NCBI GenBank assembly: GCA_024280265.1 | Contig: JAJRQL010000051.1 | Coordinates: 1 to 43,576 of the forward strand | Source: Deltaproteobacteria bacterium | GTDB taxonomy: Bacteria > Desulfobacterota > Desulfobulbia > Desulfobulbales > Desulfocapsaceae | Length of the DNA stretch: 43,576 nt | Direction of reading: 5' to 3' | Shown: positions 1 to 8,686 of the stretch, in pieces | How positions within the stretch are numbered: the stretch's first letter is position 1 | How the letters are laid out: each line of letters starts with the position of its first letter | The notes under the pieces: generated by a model | The model's input: the letters and a program-made list of their open reading frames with translations, nothing else | Databases searched by the model: none | What the model was told of the DNA's origin: nothing | Position numbers and translations under genes: made by a program

Positions 1-792
1 ACAGATGAAAAAGTTCTGGTTATTGCACTGAGAAGGAATTTCGGGCAGACGGCAGCGATGTCGGCAGGCTTTGATCATGCCAGTGGTGATATCATTATTA
101 CCATGGATGGGGACCTGCAGAATGATCCCCACGATATTCCGAATATGGTAACCAAACTGAATGACGGTTATGATGTAGTTACCGGTTGGCGTTTTGACCG
201 TAAAGACCCCTTTATTTCCCGAAAACTGCCCTCTATGATGGCAAACAAACTGATCTCCTGGATCACCGGTGTGGGGCTGCATGATTACGGCTGTACCCTC
301 AAGGCTTTTCGTAAGGAGGTAACAGAAAACATTCGTCTTTATGGCGAAATGCATCGGTTTATTCCCGCCATTGCCTCCGGGATGGGGATCTCATTTACTG
401 AAGTGAAGGTGAATCACCGACCACGTCGTTTTGGAACGTCCAAATATGGGATTTCACGTACCATCCGGGTGGTGCTGGATTTGTTGACGGTGAAGTTTCT
501 CCTGAGTTATGCTACTCGGCCGCTGCACGTTTTCGGGACTGTAGGTGTTATTTCAGGTGGCATTGGTGTGCTCATGGCACTTGTCATGACCCTGCAGCGC
601 TTTTTTGCAGGGGTGCCACTCTCTGACAGGCCGTTGCTGCTGCTTGCGGTGTTGTTGATTTTTATGGGAATACAGTTTGTCACCATGGGCCTTCTTGCCG
701 AACTGGTGGTGCGAACTTACCATGAGTCTCAGCACAAACCGATCTACTATGTACGAAGTATCACTGGTCGAAACCGTACGGAAGATGACTGA
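1..792 (+). CDS. Family 2 glycosyltransferase, DPM1/GtrB/ArnC type (5' end outside window)
   Basis: The reading frame is open from base 1, so the gene starts upstream of the window and only the C-terminal 263 or so residues are seen. It contains the GT2 metal and nucleotide-sugar region with the D-G-D-L-Q-N-D-P motif typical of polyprenyl-phosphate hexose/mannose transferases, then the R-x-x-R-x-G-x-S-K-Y-G motif. The end carries two hydrophobic helices (around bases 520-600 and 630-710), as in GtrB/ArnC-like enzymes that load a sugar onto a lipid carrier at the inner face of the membrane. It leads a run of four glycosyltransferases, so a role in cell-surface polysaccharide or lipid-linked sugar synthesis is likely. 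The sugar donor cannot be told from sequence. Confidence 0.85.
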   Translation, partial: TDEKVLVIALRRNFGQTAAMSAGFDHASGDIIITMDGDLQNDPHDIPNMVTKLNDGYDVVTGWRFDRKDPFISRKLPSMMANKLISWITGVGLHDYGCTLKAFRKEVTENIRLYGEMHRFIPAIASGMGISFTEVKVNHRPRRFGTSKYGISRTIRVVLDLLTVKFLLSYATRPLHVFGTVGVISGGIGVLMALVMTLQRFFAGVPLSDRPLLLLAVLLIFMGIQFVTMGLLAELVVRTYHESQHKPIYYVRSITGRNRTEDD

Positions 793-847
793 TGGCAGTA
801 AAGAATCCTGCATTCCCCGCAGATCTGTATAAGGACGCAAAAGCGGT

Positions 848-1888
848 TTGAACTCCATACAGTTGGATATTGTCATTCCCAATTTTAACGGGAAAGTCTT
901 TCTCAAAGACTGTCTTGCCTCTTTGCAGCGGCAGAGCTTTCAGAAATTTCGGGTCATAGTTGTTGATAATGGTTCAACAGATGGCTCACTGGAGCTGTTG
1001 CGTCGGGACTATCCTGAAGTAGAACTCATTGCCTGGAATGAAAACCGTGGATTCAGCGTGGCGGTCCATGCTGGAATTGCGTATGGTTCGACCCCTCTGG
1101 TTTTCTTGCTCAATAATGATACTGAGTTGGACACGCAGTGTCTGGCAGAGCTTGTACGGGTGGCTGAAGAAAAGCCGGAGTATGATTTCTTTGCAGCCAA
1201 GATGCTCAACTACCATGACCATTCCCGCCTTGATGGCGCAGGGGAGGCATTTTTACGCGGTGGCGTCGGTTACAGGCTGGGTACCATGGAAGAGGATGCT
1301 GACTGTTATTCAACCCCCAGGCAGGTATTTGGGGCGTGTGCCGGTGCCGCGCTGTATCGGAGGAAGTTTTTTGTAGAACTTGGTTCTTTTGATGAAGACT
1401 TTTTTGCTTATCTTGAGGATGTTGACTTAAATCTGCGTGCCAATAGTCGCGGCAGGAAGTGTTGGTATGTCCCTGAGGCTCGGGTTTACCATATTGGCAG
1501 TGCCACCACAGGATCAAAGATCAACCCTTTCACGGTTCGCTTGTCCACCAGAAATAACTTCTGTATATTGATCAAGAACTATCCGCTTGGCCTTCTTTTT
1601 CGTTTTGCCCCTGCGATCTGTGTGTACCAGTTTTTCTGGCTCTGTTTTGTCATTAAAAAACGGCAATTTGGATCTTATTGCAGCGGTATAGTACAATTTG
1701 TGAAAATCATGCCTCTGATGCTTGAAAAACGTAAAGAGACCCTGGGGCTTGCCACGGTTGATGCCACAAGGCTTGCCGGCATCATGCGGAAGGCTGAAGA
1801 TGAGGTTCTTCAGTCCACTATGCGAAGACGAGATGCTGCGAAGAGGAGTAACCACCTCTTCTCTCTCTACAGACGTTTATTCCTTTAA
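848..1888 (+). CDS. Family 2 glycosyltransferase (rhamnosyltransferase-like)
   Basis: A 346-residue GT-A fold glycosyltransferase. The N-terminus reads IVIPNFNG, followed by V-D-N-G-S-T-D-G and L-L-N-N-D-T, the usual nucleotide-sugar and metal (DxD-like) blocks of GT2 enzymes; F-F-A-Y-L-E-D-V-D-L is the usual catalytic/acceptor block. A hydrophobic stretch near residues 240-270 suggests membrane association. The only start matching the family N-terminus is TTG at 848, with AAGGA at 831-835 as a somewhat distant ribosome site. It sits 55 bases after the preceding transferase in the same operon. It probably adds a sugar (rhamnose-like enzymes are the nearest in character) to a growing surface glycan. 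Substrate unknown. Confidence 0.85.
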   Translation: MNSIQLDIVIPNFNGKVFLKDCLASLQRQSFQKFRVIVVDNGSTDGSLELLRRDYPEVELIAWNENRGFSVAVHAGIAYGSTPLVFLLNNDTELDTQCLAELVRVAEEKPEYDFFAAKMLNYHDHSRLDGAGEAFLRGGVGYRLGTMEEDADCYSTPRQVFGACAGAALYRRKFFVELGSFDEDFFAYLEDVDLNLRANSRGRKCWYVPEARVYHIGSATTGSKINPFTVRLSTRNNFCILIKNYPLGLLFRFAPAICVYQFFWLCFVIKKRQFGSYCSGIVQFVKIMPLMLEKRKETLGLATVDATRLAGIMRKAEDEVLQSTMRRRDAAKRSNHLFSLYRRLFL

Positions 1889-1901
1889 ACTAACCTGTCA
1901 T

Positions 1902-2720
1902 ATGTTGCCAAAAGTGGCTGCCATAGTTGTTTCTCACGATTCCGGATCAATACTTGAGCATTGTCTGCAGTGTCTTGAGTCTCAGGAGCATGCACTTGCA
2001 AATATCATTATAGTGGACAGCGGATCTTCTGACAGGGCCTATCTGCAGCTTATTGAAAAACGAGTCCAGGTTCAGCTGCTCTGTACGGAAAATATCGGAT
2101 TTTCCAGGGCCAATAATCTCGGCCTAGATACACTCGCAAAAGATATTGATTTTGTACTTTTTGTAAATCCGGATCTTTTTTTGCCCCCGGATTTTGTGCA
2201 GCGGGCACTTTCCTTCTGTGAAAAAGATTCGGCAATTGGAATAATTGGTCCAAAATTACTGGCCTATGACCTTGGGGCTGGCAGGTCCGATGGCCGAATA
2301 GACTCAACGGGTATTTTTAGAAAATGGTATGGCCGCTGGTATGATCGTGGCCAGGGGGAGCTTGATGAAAATCAGTATGATACTGCTGAGGAGATGTCTG
2401 CTCTGTGCGGTGCCCTGTTGTTTTGCAGGATGGCTGCCTTGAAATCCCTTGGTGGCCCGGTTTTTGATCCTGATTTTTTCCTCTATAAAGAAGATATTGA
2501 GTTCTGCCTTCGACTTGGAAAGCAGGGCTGGAAGATCCTGTATCAGCCGAAACTTGTGGCGTATCACTGCAGAGGCTGGCAGGGTGAACGTGCTGCAATG
2601 TCTTTTGAGCTTCGCAAAATTGCAGCAGGGAGTGAGGTTCTTCTTTATAAAAAACATCCGTCTCCATACATGCTCTGGGCGGTTTTCAAGTATCTTCTGG
2701 TCGTTGTTTGCCGAGTCTGA
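1902..2720 (+). CDS. Family 2 glycosyltransferase
   Basis: A 272-residue GT2 protein starting at ATG 1902; the frame is open further upstream, but that part overlaps the preceding gene and lacks family character. It shows A-A-I-V-V-S-H-D-S at the N-terminus, V-D-S-G-S-S-D, the F-V-N-P-D-L metal-binding block and F-F-L-Y-K-E-D-I-E-F-C as the acceptor/catalytic block. The gene lies 13 bases after the previous stop and 9 bases before the next start, so it is surely co-transcribed. Like its neighbours it should transfer a sugar from a nucleotide donor during surface polysaccharide assembly at the cytoplasmic face. The specific donor is not visible. Confidence 0.84.
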   Translation: MLPKVAAIVVSHDSGSILEHCLQCLESQEHALANIIIVDSGSSDRAYLQLIEKRVQVQLLCTENIGFSRANNLGLDTLAKDIDFVLFVNPDLFLPPDFVQRALSFCEKDSAIGIIGPKLLAYDLGAGRSDGRIDSTGIFRKWYGRWYDRGQGELDENQYDTAEEMSALCGALLFCRMAALKSLGGPVFDPDFFLYKEDIEFCLRLGKQGWKILYQPKLVAYHCRGWQGERAAMSFELRKIAAGSEVLLYKKHPSPYMLWAVFKYLLVVVCRV

Positions 2721-2729
2721 GAGGAGAGG

Positions 2730-3671
2730 ATGGATAAGGTGAGTCAGGTGCAGCTATCTGTGATTATACCAACGTTAAATGGCGGTGAACTGTTTGCTGA
2801 TCTGATGCGTAAGCTTTCACAGCAGGCAGTTACTGTAGGGGAAATTCTGGTGGTTGACTCCACCTCCAATGACCACACCTGCAAGGTTGCCAGAGACTAC
2901 GGTGCAAGAGTTATCTCCGTAGCCAGGACAGATTTTGATCATGGTGCCACGCGAAGCATGGCCGCAAAAGAGGCAACGGGGGAGTTGCTGCTGTTTTTTA
3001 CTCAGGATGCAGTACCGGCAGGCGATAACCTGATCGAAAATCTGATAGCGCCGCTGCTGAAGGATAAAACCGTGGCAATCTGTTATGGCAGACAGTTGCC
3101 GCAACCGGGGGCAACTCTGTCTGCTGCTGCTCTCAGGAATTTTAACTATCCGGAACAATCAGTTGTACGCGAATTTGCTGACAGGGAAAAACTTGGTCTG
3201 AAGACCGTCTTTGTTTCAAACTCCTGCGCTGCATATAGGAAAACTGCTTTGGAAGAGGTAGCCTTCTTTCCTGAGAAACTCATATTTGGCGAGGATACCT
3301 GTACAGCCGGGAGACTACTCCAGAAAGGCTACAAGGTAGCCTATGTAGCAGAAGCAGAAGTGTATCACTCCCATAATTACAGTCTCAGTGAAGAATTCAG
3401 GCGATCTTTTGATATTGGAGTGCTCCACGCCATCGAACATTGGCTGCCCGACACCTTTGGCCGTGCAGAAGGTGAGGGGCTCAGATATATCAAGTATGAG
3501 CTGGGGGTCATCCTCCAGCAAAAAAAGATCCACCTGTTGCCCCTCTTTTTTTGCAGAAACCTCACAAAATTCATTGGCTATAAGTTTGGGAGCAAGTATG
3601 ATATCCTGCCCCGGTGGCTGCTTCCACATCTCAGTATGAATTCAGGATGGTGGAGGCCTTACGTACCATAA
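2730..3671 (+). CDS. Family 2 glycosyltransferase (rhamnosyltransferase-like)
   Basis: A 313-residue GT2 enzyme with a clear GAGAGGAGAGG ribosome site just before ATG 2730. The N-terminus L-S-V-I-I-P-T-L-N-G-G, the V-D-S-T-S-N-D-H-T block, F-F-T-Q-D-A as metal-binding motif and F-G-E-D-T as the catalytic block are characteristic. The S-x-D-x-G-x-x-H segment near residue 230 and the long C-terminal tail are common in dTDP-rhamnosyltransferase-type proteins. It is the fourth consecutive glycosyltransferase in the operon and precedes the initiating sugar-phosphate transferase. The donor assignment is inference from family character only. Confidence 0.85.
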   Translation: MDKVSQVQLSVIIPTLNGGELFADLMRKLSQQAVTVGEILVVDSTSNDHTCKVARDYGARVISVARTDFDHGATRSMAAKEATGELLLFFTQDAVPAGDNLIENLIAPLLKDKTVAICYGRQLPQPGATLSAAALRNFNYPEQSVVREFADREKLGLKTVFVSNSCAAYRKTALEEVAFFPEKLIFGEDTCTAGRLLQKGYKVAYVAEAEVYHSHNYSLSEEFRRSFDIGVLHAIEHWLPDTFGRAEGEGLRYIKYELGVILQQKKIHLLPLFFCRNLTKFIGYKFGSKYDILPRWLLPHLSMNSGWWRPYVP

Positions 3672-3705
3672 TAATTTCAAGTAGCTGCAGGTGGTATTAC
3701 CCATT

Positions 3706-5121
3706 ATGAATATGCTTTCCACTAATCTCAAAGAACAGAGCTCTATCATGGCCAGGCTGCTGCACGTCGTTGACTGCATCGTTGTCGTCGGCTATATGTG
3801 GCTTCTTCTTCTCTGGTACAGGGTTCCATGGACCCCTTATTATACCCGGTTTGCCATTCTTACTACCGTCCTCTGTATGATAACATTTCAGTCTTTTCAG
3901 CTCTACCGTTCCTGGCGTGGCTGGAAATTCTTTCAGGAGTTCCTCGTTATTATACGTGCCTGGGGCACGGTTATCGGCATGTTGCTCTTCTATTTCTTTA
4001 TCTTTAAAATTTCCCATGCCTATTCGCGGGTAGTTTTTCTGATATGGTCAATTTCTACACCATTGCTGCTTTTTACAATACATGTTGTGGCACGGAAAAT
4101 TCTTCGTCACTTCAGATCACAGGGGAAGAATCTTCGTTACGCTGTGGTTGCTGGTGCCGGTGAGTTGGGAGTCTCTTTAGCCAAAGAGCTTGAAACCATA
4201 CCCTGGGCAGGAATTGATGTACTTGGTTTCTTTGATGATAAGGTTGAGGAAAGTGATCAGCTGAAAAAAATGGGTAAGACCATACTTGGCGACATAAAAA
4301 AACTTCCCGAATATCTTGAGAGTAATGATATAGATTATGTGTATATTGCTCTTCCCATGCGGGCAGAGAAAAAGATTTTTAAAATCCTCCGTGAGTGTCG
4401 TTCCCTTGGATCGCGTATATATCTTGTCCCGGACCTATATGTCTATGGCCTCCATCATGCGGAAATGCAGTCACTTGGGAATCTCCTGGTCTTAAATTTC
4501 AATCCCAACACCGAGTGGAAGAGAAGCTTTGATGTGATTTTTTCCACTGCGGTGCTGGCCTGTATCTTCCCTCTTATGCTGTTCATCGGTTTGATGGTGA
4601 AACTACAGGATGGTGGTCCGATCTTTTATAAACACCGCAGAATCACCTCTGCTGGTAAGGAGTTTGAGTGTCTGAAGTTCAGGTCAATGGTGGTGGATGC
4701 AGAAGAGCGTCTGGAAAAAATGCTGGAGGCAGATCCGGCACTTCGTGAAGAGTGGGAAAGAAGTTTTAAGTTGAAAAACGATCCTCGGGTTACGAGGCTT
4801 GGTAAATTTTTGCGGAAAACCAGCCTTGATGAGCTGCCCCAGTTTATCAACGTATTGAAAGGCGAGATGAGTGTGGTTGGAGCCAGGCCCATTGTGGGTA
4901 AGGAGCTCACTGATTTCTATAAAGAGAGTGCCGGGCGTTACTGTTCCATGAAACCCGGGATCACCGGGCCATGGCAGGTGGATCGCCGTTCTGACAGTAC
5001 CAGTTACGACGAACGGGTGGGCATGGACGACTGGTATATTCTTAATTATTCCCTGTGGACAGATATCAAGATTATTTTCAAGACCATCAAACGTGTTTTT
5101 GATGGTCGGGGTGCTGTCTGA
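3706..5121 (+). CDS. Undecaprenyl-phosphate sugar phosphotransferase, WbaP type
   Basis: This enzyme would start polysaccharide repeat-unit synthesis by moving a sugar-1-phosphate from a nucleotide sugar to undecaprenyl phosphate. The N-terminal 130 or so residues form four membrane helices. A nucleotide-binding-like domain follows (V-V-A-G-A-G-E-L-G), then another membrane segment, then the bacterial sugar transferase domain with K-F-R-S-M-V, D-P-R-V-T-R-L-G, L-R-K-T-S-L-D-E-L-P-Q and V-G-A-R-P. About 470 residues is normal for WbaP/EpsE-like proteins. ATG 3706 has AGGTGG about 12 bases upstream; GTG 3691 in the same frame is possible. It ends the operon and converges with the next gene, whose stop codon begins only two bases away. 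Confidence 0.88.
   Translation: MNMLSTNLKEQSSIMARLLHVVDCIVVVGYMWLLLLWYRVPWTPYYTRFAILTTVLCMITFQSFQLYRSWRGWKFFQEFLVIIRAWGTVIGMLLFYFFIFKISHAYSRVVFLIWSISTPLLLFTIHVVARKILRHFRSQGKNLRYAVVAGAGELGVSLAKELETIPWAGIDVLGFFDDKVEESDQLKKMGKTILGDIKKLPEYLESNDIDYVYIALPMRAEKKIFKILRECRSLGSRIYLVPDLYVYGLHHAEMQSLGNLLVLNFNPNTEWKRSFDVIFSTAVLACIFPLMLFIGLMVKLQDGGPIFYKHRRITSAGKEFECLKFRSMVVDAEERLEKMLEADPALREEWERSFKLKNDPRVTRLGKFLRKTSLDELPQFINVLKGEMSVVGARPIVGKELTDFYKESAGRYCSMKPGITGPWQVDRRSDSTSYDERVGMDDWYILNYSLWTDIKIIFKTIKRVFDGRGAV
5082..5107. other. Perfect 10-bp hairpin at the end of the sugar transferase gene
   Basis: A perfect 10-bp inverted repeat (GACCATCAAA and its complement) with a six-base loop lies inside the last codons of the sugar transferase gene. 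It also lies just beyond the convergent cooC-like gene's stop. No U-tract follows on either strand, so it is not a classical terminator. It could still limit read-through between the convergent transcripts or protect their 3' ends. Confidence 0.4.
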
Positions 5122-5122
5122 T

Positions 5123-5875
5123 TTACTGATTGATGCTCTGGAGTAAGCGGGATGGCGCATTCCCTGCTGCTTTTTCAAGGTTACCAATGGGGATTTCCTG
5201 GCGTTCCGCCTTTCTTATGGCTTCCGAGTCTGGAAAGAAGGCGATGGGGAGCTCTCCCAGCCCTTTTTTAAGAAAGTTTTTGTCATCATCGTCCCGTACC
5301 AGGTTAGCCACAAAACTGATACGTGGTATGTTGACATCCTCAGCAAGTTTCTTGACTTTCTGTGCTGTGCGGATGGATGATTTTGAAGGAATAACAACGA
5401 TTAACAGTTGGTCAATTCCTGCAATAGTTCCTCTACCCAGGTGTTCCACCCCCGCTTCCATGTCGAGCAGTACCACCTGATTTTTTGAGAGAAGCAGTTT
5501 TGTGAGCATCCGGCGCAAAACATTGTTTTCCGGGCAGGCACAGCCTTTGTCTCCAGTTTGGATAGCTCCGAGTACCATGAGCTTCATCCCGTCATGCTGT
5601 ATCATGAAATCAACGAGAAGATCGTTTACCTCAGGGTTCATGTTGTACATTGGAGAACCTTCAGTTTTTCCGGATCGTTCAATCAGCAGCCTGGTCATTT
5701 CAGCAATGGGTCGGATTTTTTCCGGATCCTCGACCCCAAGAGTTTCAGCCATGTGGGGGCTTGGGTCTGCATCAATAACCAGTACCTCCTTGCCTGACTT
5801 CTTGAATTCCTGAGCAAGTAAAGCCATTATGGTGGTCTTTCCAACACCGCCTTTTCCACTGATTGCAATCTTCAT
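5123..5875 (-). CDS. cooC: CooC-type nickel-delivery P-loop ATPase
   Basis: A 250-residue MinD/SIMIBI-class ATPase. The N-terminus has the deviant Walker A motif G-K-G-G-V-G-K-T-T at residues 7-15, then V-I-D-A-D-P-S-P-H (switch I) and L-L-D-M-E-A-G (Walker B/switch II). Cysteines at 112 and 114 form the C-x-C motif that bridges a metal in dimeric CooC proteins. The family delivers nickel to carbon monoxide dehydrogenase/acetyl-CoA synthase; no CODH gene is visible here, so the client is inferred from family. The frame runs upstream to 6007, but the family N-terminus begins at ATG 5875, with GAGGT about 10 bases ahead. The symbol is by family resemblance. Confidence 0.8.
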   Translation of the reverse strand: MKIAISGKGGVGKTTIMALLAQEFKKSGKEVLVIDADPSPHMAETLGVEDPEKIRPIAEMTRLLIERSGKTEGSPMYNMNPEVNDLLVDFMIQHDGMKLMVLGAIQTGDKGCACPENNVLRRMLTKLLLSKNQVVLLDMEAGVEHLGRGTIAGIDQLLIVVIPSKSSIRTAQKVKKLAEDVNIPRISFVANLVRDDDDKNFLKKGLGELPIAFFPDSEAIRKAERQEIPIGNLEKAAGNAPSRLLQSINQ

Positions 5876-6195
5876 ATATAATGTACCTCTGTTGCGCGTT
5901 TTTTTTGATATAACGTTGTTTGACATGGATGCATCCGAGAAAGTATGTACCGTAATTGTATTCCTGCGTAAACCAGAATTCGTGAAGACTGTGCAGGCAT
6001 TACGCACAGTTCAACATATTGGTTTGCCAATCTGATTACCATCAAAAGTCAGCCTTGCCGAACCGGATCTGCAACGCATTTCTACTTTTTCTCTTCTGCT
6101 ACCGCTTTTTCTTGCATGCTGATCTAAAATGGTTATATCATAACTGGGCATTAAATGTATTTGTAATATGACATAAAATAAAAAGGAGTTTAGGT
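5876..6195. other. Intergenic region between divergent cooC-like and Bax-inhibitor genes
   Basis: About 320 bases without a convincing gene. It must hold the promoters for the two divergent genes. An AAGGAG ribosome site stands before 6196, and the stretch just upstream (about 6130-6180) is AT-rich. No repeat copy or RNA gene was recognised. Confidence 0.5.
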
Positions 6196-6903
6196 ATGGA
6201 ACATGTGAGTAATCAAATAACTCTGACTCAGGCTAGGCAGGAGGCGTCCACGATCTTTCTGGCAAAGGTTTTTAATTGGATGGCTGCCGGGCTTGGTATC
6301 ACGGGGGTTGTTGCCTGGTTTATGGCGTCAAGTGGCCTTGCGGCACAACTTGTAGGCAGTCCATTTTTTATGATTATTCTCTTTGCAGAGCTGGGTCTTG
6401 TCTTCTATCTGTCTGCTCGGATCAATAAAATTCAGGCAGGAACCGCAACAGGGATTTTCGTTGGCTATGCAGGGCTTAATGGCCTTACCCTGTCCATGAT
6501 TTTCCTGGCCTATACCAATTCGTCCATTGCAGCGACTTTTTTCATCACTGCCGGGATGTTTGGTTCCATGGCAGTTTACGGTCTGGTGACCAAAAGAGAT
6601 CTGTCCGGAGTGGGTTCATTTCTCTTCATGGGCCTGATCGGTATTATCATTGCTTCGGTGGTGAATATCTTTTTGCAGAGTTCATCTCTGTACTGGGCCA
6701 TCTCACTTATTGGTGTTTTTGTCTTTGTAGGCCTCACCGCCTATGATGTACAGAAGATTAAAAATATGGGTGAGCAGGGGATCATGGAGCAGGGTGAAGA
6801 GGCCATAAAGAAGGGCGCAATCATGGGTGCTCTGGCTCTCTATCTTGACTTTATCAACCTCTTTCTCATGCTGCTGCGTTTCTTTGGTGGAAGTAGGAAT
6901 TAA
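6196..6903 (+). CDS. Bax inhibitor-1/YccA family membrane protein
   Basis: A 235-residue, very hydrophobic protein with about seven membrane helices, the size and topology of bacterial Bax inhibitor-1 (YbhL/YccA) proteins. Typical blocks are F-N-W-M-A-A-G-L-G-I-T near the first helix, Y-A-G-L-N-G-L-T-L-S, the T-A-Y-D-V-Q-K-I loop and A-L-x-L-Y-L-D-F-I-N-L-F at the C-terminus. Relatives act as pH-sensitive calcium leak channels or modulate the FtsH membrane protease; the role here is unknown. The gene is monocistronic, with an AAGGAG ribosome site and a terminator about 65 bases downstream. Confidence 0.88.
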   Translation: MEHVSNQITLTQARQEASTIFLAKVFNWMAAGLGITGVVAWFMASSGLAAQLVGSPFFMIILFAELGLVFYLSARINKIQAGTATGIFVGYAGLNGLTLSMIFLAYTNSSIAATFFITAGMFGSMAVYGLVTKRDLSGVGSFLFMGLIGIIIASVVNIFLQSSSLYWAISLIGVFVFVGLTAYDVQKIKNMGEQGIMEQGEEAIKKGAIMGALALYLDFINLFLMLLRFFGGSRN

Positions 6904-6967
6904 GTGCCAGTTTTTTGTAGGTTTTGTGGAGTGAGGCACTGAGTGTTAGGTTGTTGGCAGGGGTACG

Positions 6968-7008
6968 AAAAGCATGTTTTGCCTATGGGCGGAGCATGCT
7001 TTTTTTTG
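6968..7008 (+). terminator. Rho-independent terminator of the Bax-inhibitor gene
   Basis: AAAAGCATG and GCATGCTTTT pair around a loop of about 18 bases, followed by an uninterrupted T-tract (7000-7008). It lies 65 bases after the stop of the Bax-inhibitor-1 gene. Confidence 0.7.
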
Positions 7009-7239
7009 TTTTCACGCCGCCGGGACAAGCGTCCTTGGCCCCCTCTGTTTTTCTCCCTTTTAGAGTATGTTTTCTTGTTTCTGGTTCTGCTCCGGCCAGC
7101 TGGAAGTGGGCATTCTTCCAGGCCACTTTTTTGACTGATACGAGTTACGAAAAAAAGAATTATGTGGAGATAAACGTTAAAAGGCAATAAGAAGAACAAT
7201 GGTTATGTCAAGGAGCGAGCCATTGAGCATAATCAGGTA

Positions 7240-7380
7240 GTGCCTGTCCAGAAATGGCCTTTTTCTCTTAACTCTTAGTCGCGTTGAAAATTTTATCCTT
7301 GGAATATCAGACATATGCCTCCGGTAAAATTTATTCTGCACCTCGATTTAGAAGAAAAAATCTCATTTTTGGACGGACAC
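7240..7380 (+). repeat. MITE-like dispersed repeat, copy A
   Basis: This 141-bp element begins GTGCCTGTCCAGAAATG, and its far end is the near-complement (CATTTTTGGACGGACAC), giving imperfect terminal inverted repeats of about 17 bp. Copies at 15668-15807 (same orientation) and 32436-32619 (opposite orientation) match across the whole length. It has no coding potential. CAGGTA just before it and CAGATA just after could be a decayed target duplication. It ends 36 bases before the coaBC start. The rest of the 6904-7416 gap holds only the terminator and featureless sequence. Confidence 0.75.
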
Positions 7381-7416
7381 CAGATAACGTATTGATATTT
7401 AGTGAGTCAGGAATCT

Positions 7417-8625
7417 ATGAAAAGCCAGTTTGACGGGAAAAAAATTGTGGTTGGAGTCACCGGATCCATAGCTGCCTTCAAGGTTGCGGGGTGGGTGAGC
7501 AGCCTTGCCAAGGAGGGGGCTGATGTCACAGTTGTTATGACAGAGTCTGCATGCCGATTTGTGGCACCCCTCACCTACGGAGCACTTACCGGTAATCCGG
7601 TGTTGACCGATATGTTTGCTGCGGAAGAGTCAAATGCCATCTCTCATATTCAGCTGGGTGAAGAAGCTGATCTGATAGTAATTGCTCCGGCCACTGCCAA
7701 CACCATTGCCAAATTTGCCCATGGTATTGCAGATGATCTGTTGTCCACCTCGGTACTTGCTGCAGACTGCCCCATCTTTGTAGCTCCGGCCATGAACTCC
7801 AGGATGCTTGCCAACACAGCAACACAGCGTAATATTGGAATTTTAAAAGAATTGGGTTTTAGGCTTATAGAGCCTGAAAGTGGTCAGATGGCCTGCAAGA
7901 CTGAGGGGCCGGGGCGACTGCCGGAATGGGATCGTGTTCGGGAAGAACTTCTTGCTGCATTCACTCCGCAGGATCTGAAAGGAGAGACGTTTGTAGTAAC
8001 GGCAGGTCCCACCAGGGAGGCACTTGACCCGGCACGTTTTCTCAGTAACAGATCATCGGGGAAGATGGGCTATGCGATAGCATGTGCTGCAAGAAGAAGG
8101 GGGGCTGAAGTTCTGTTGATCAGTGGACCCACGGCATTAGCTGCACCTTTTGGAGTTTTATGCAGAGAGGTTCAGACGGCAGAGGAGATGTATGAGGCAG
8201 TGATTCCTGCCTCTCATGAAGCCTCTGTGATCATAAAATCTGCTGCGGTGAGTGATTTTAGCCCGGAGACGGCGGCTGTTGATAAGGTTAAAAAAGATGA
8301 TGCCGGATTTGTTCTTCAGCTTAGGAAAACTCCTGATATCCTGCAGGAGCTAGGCGCGGAAAAGGAGAAGTATGGCTACCTGCTGGTGGGTTTTGCGGCA
8401 GAGAGGTGCGAGCATTTGGAGGCAGGAGAGAAGAAATTAGTCAAAAAGAATCTTGATCTTATAGCTATTAATGATATTGGTGGTAAAGAGACTGGTTTTG
8501 AGACAGACACAAATCAGGTGACCCTTTTGGATCGACATGGTTTCACAGAGCTTCCGTTTACCAGCAAAGCAGCTACTGCCGATCTCATCTTAGACAGGGT
8601 TTGCAAGCTGCTGTCAGAGAAGTAA
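7417..8625 (+). CDS. coaBC: Bifunctional phosphopantothenoylcysteine decarboxylase/phosphopantothenate-cysteine ligase
   Basis: Catalyses two consecutive steps of coenzyme A synthesis. The N-terminal flavoprotein half (about residues 1-185, CoaC) shows G-V-T-G-S-I-A-A-F-K, the histidine-containing I-S-H-I-Q-L, A-P-A-M-N-S-R-M and M-A-C-K-T-E-G-P-G-R with the catalytic cysteine. The C-terminal half (CoaB) starts near V-T-A-G-P-T-R-E and has the D-P-A-R-F-L-S-N-R-S-S-G-K-M-G dimer/nucleotide motif. Length is about 402 residues, as usual. ATG 7417 with AGGA just upstream is preferred; GTG 7402 is also possible. Copy A of the repeat lies immediately upstream, so this gene's promoter may be inside or next to it. 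coaE, a later step of the pathway, is at 21016. Confidence 0.93.
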   Translation: MKSQFDGKKIVVGVTGSIAAFKVAGWVSSLAKEGADVTVVMTESACRFVAPLTYGALTGNPVLTDMFAAEESNAISHIQLGEEADLIVIAPATANTIAKFAHGIADDLLSTSVLAADCPIFVAPAMNSRMLANTATQRNIGILKELGFRLIEPESGQMACKTEGPGRLPEWDRVREELLAAFTPQDLKGETFVVTAGPTREALDPARFLSNRSSGKMGYAIACAARRRGAEVLLISGPTALAAPFGVLCREVQTAEEMYEAVIPASHEASVIIKSAAVSDFSPETAAVDKVKKDDAGFVLQLRKTPDILQELGAEKEKYGYLLVGFAAERCEHLEAGEKKLVKKNLDLIAINDIGGKETGFETDTNQVTLLDRHGFTELPFTSKAATADLILDRVCKLLSEK

Positions 8626-8686
8626 ATGTACTCAACCTTTTGTAAAATTACAATAGGTTACGGATAAGAAATAACGTACAAAAGAA

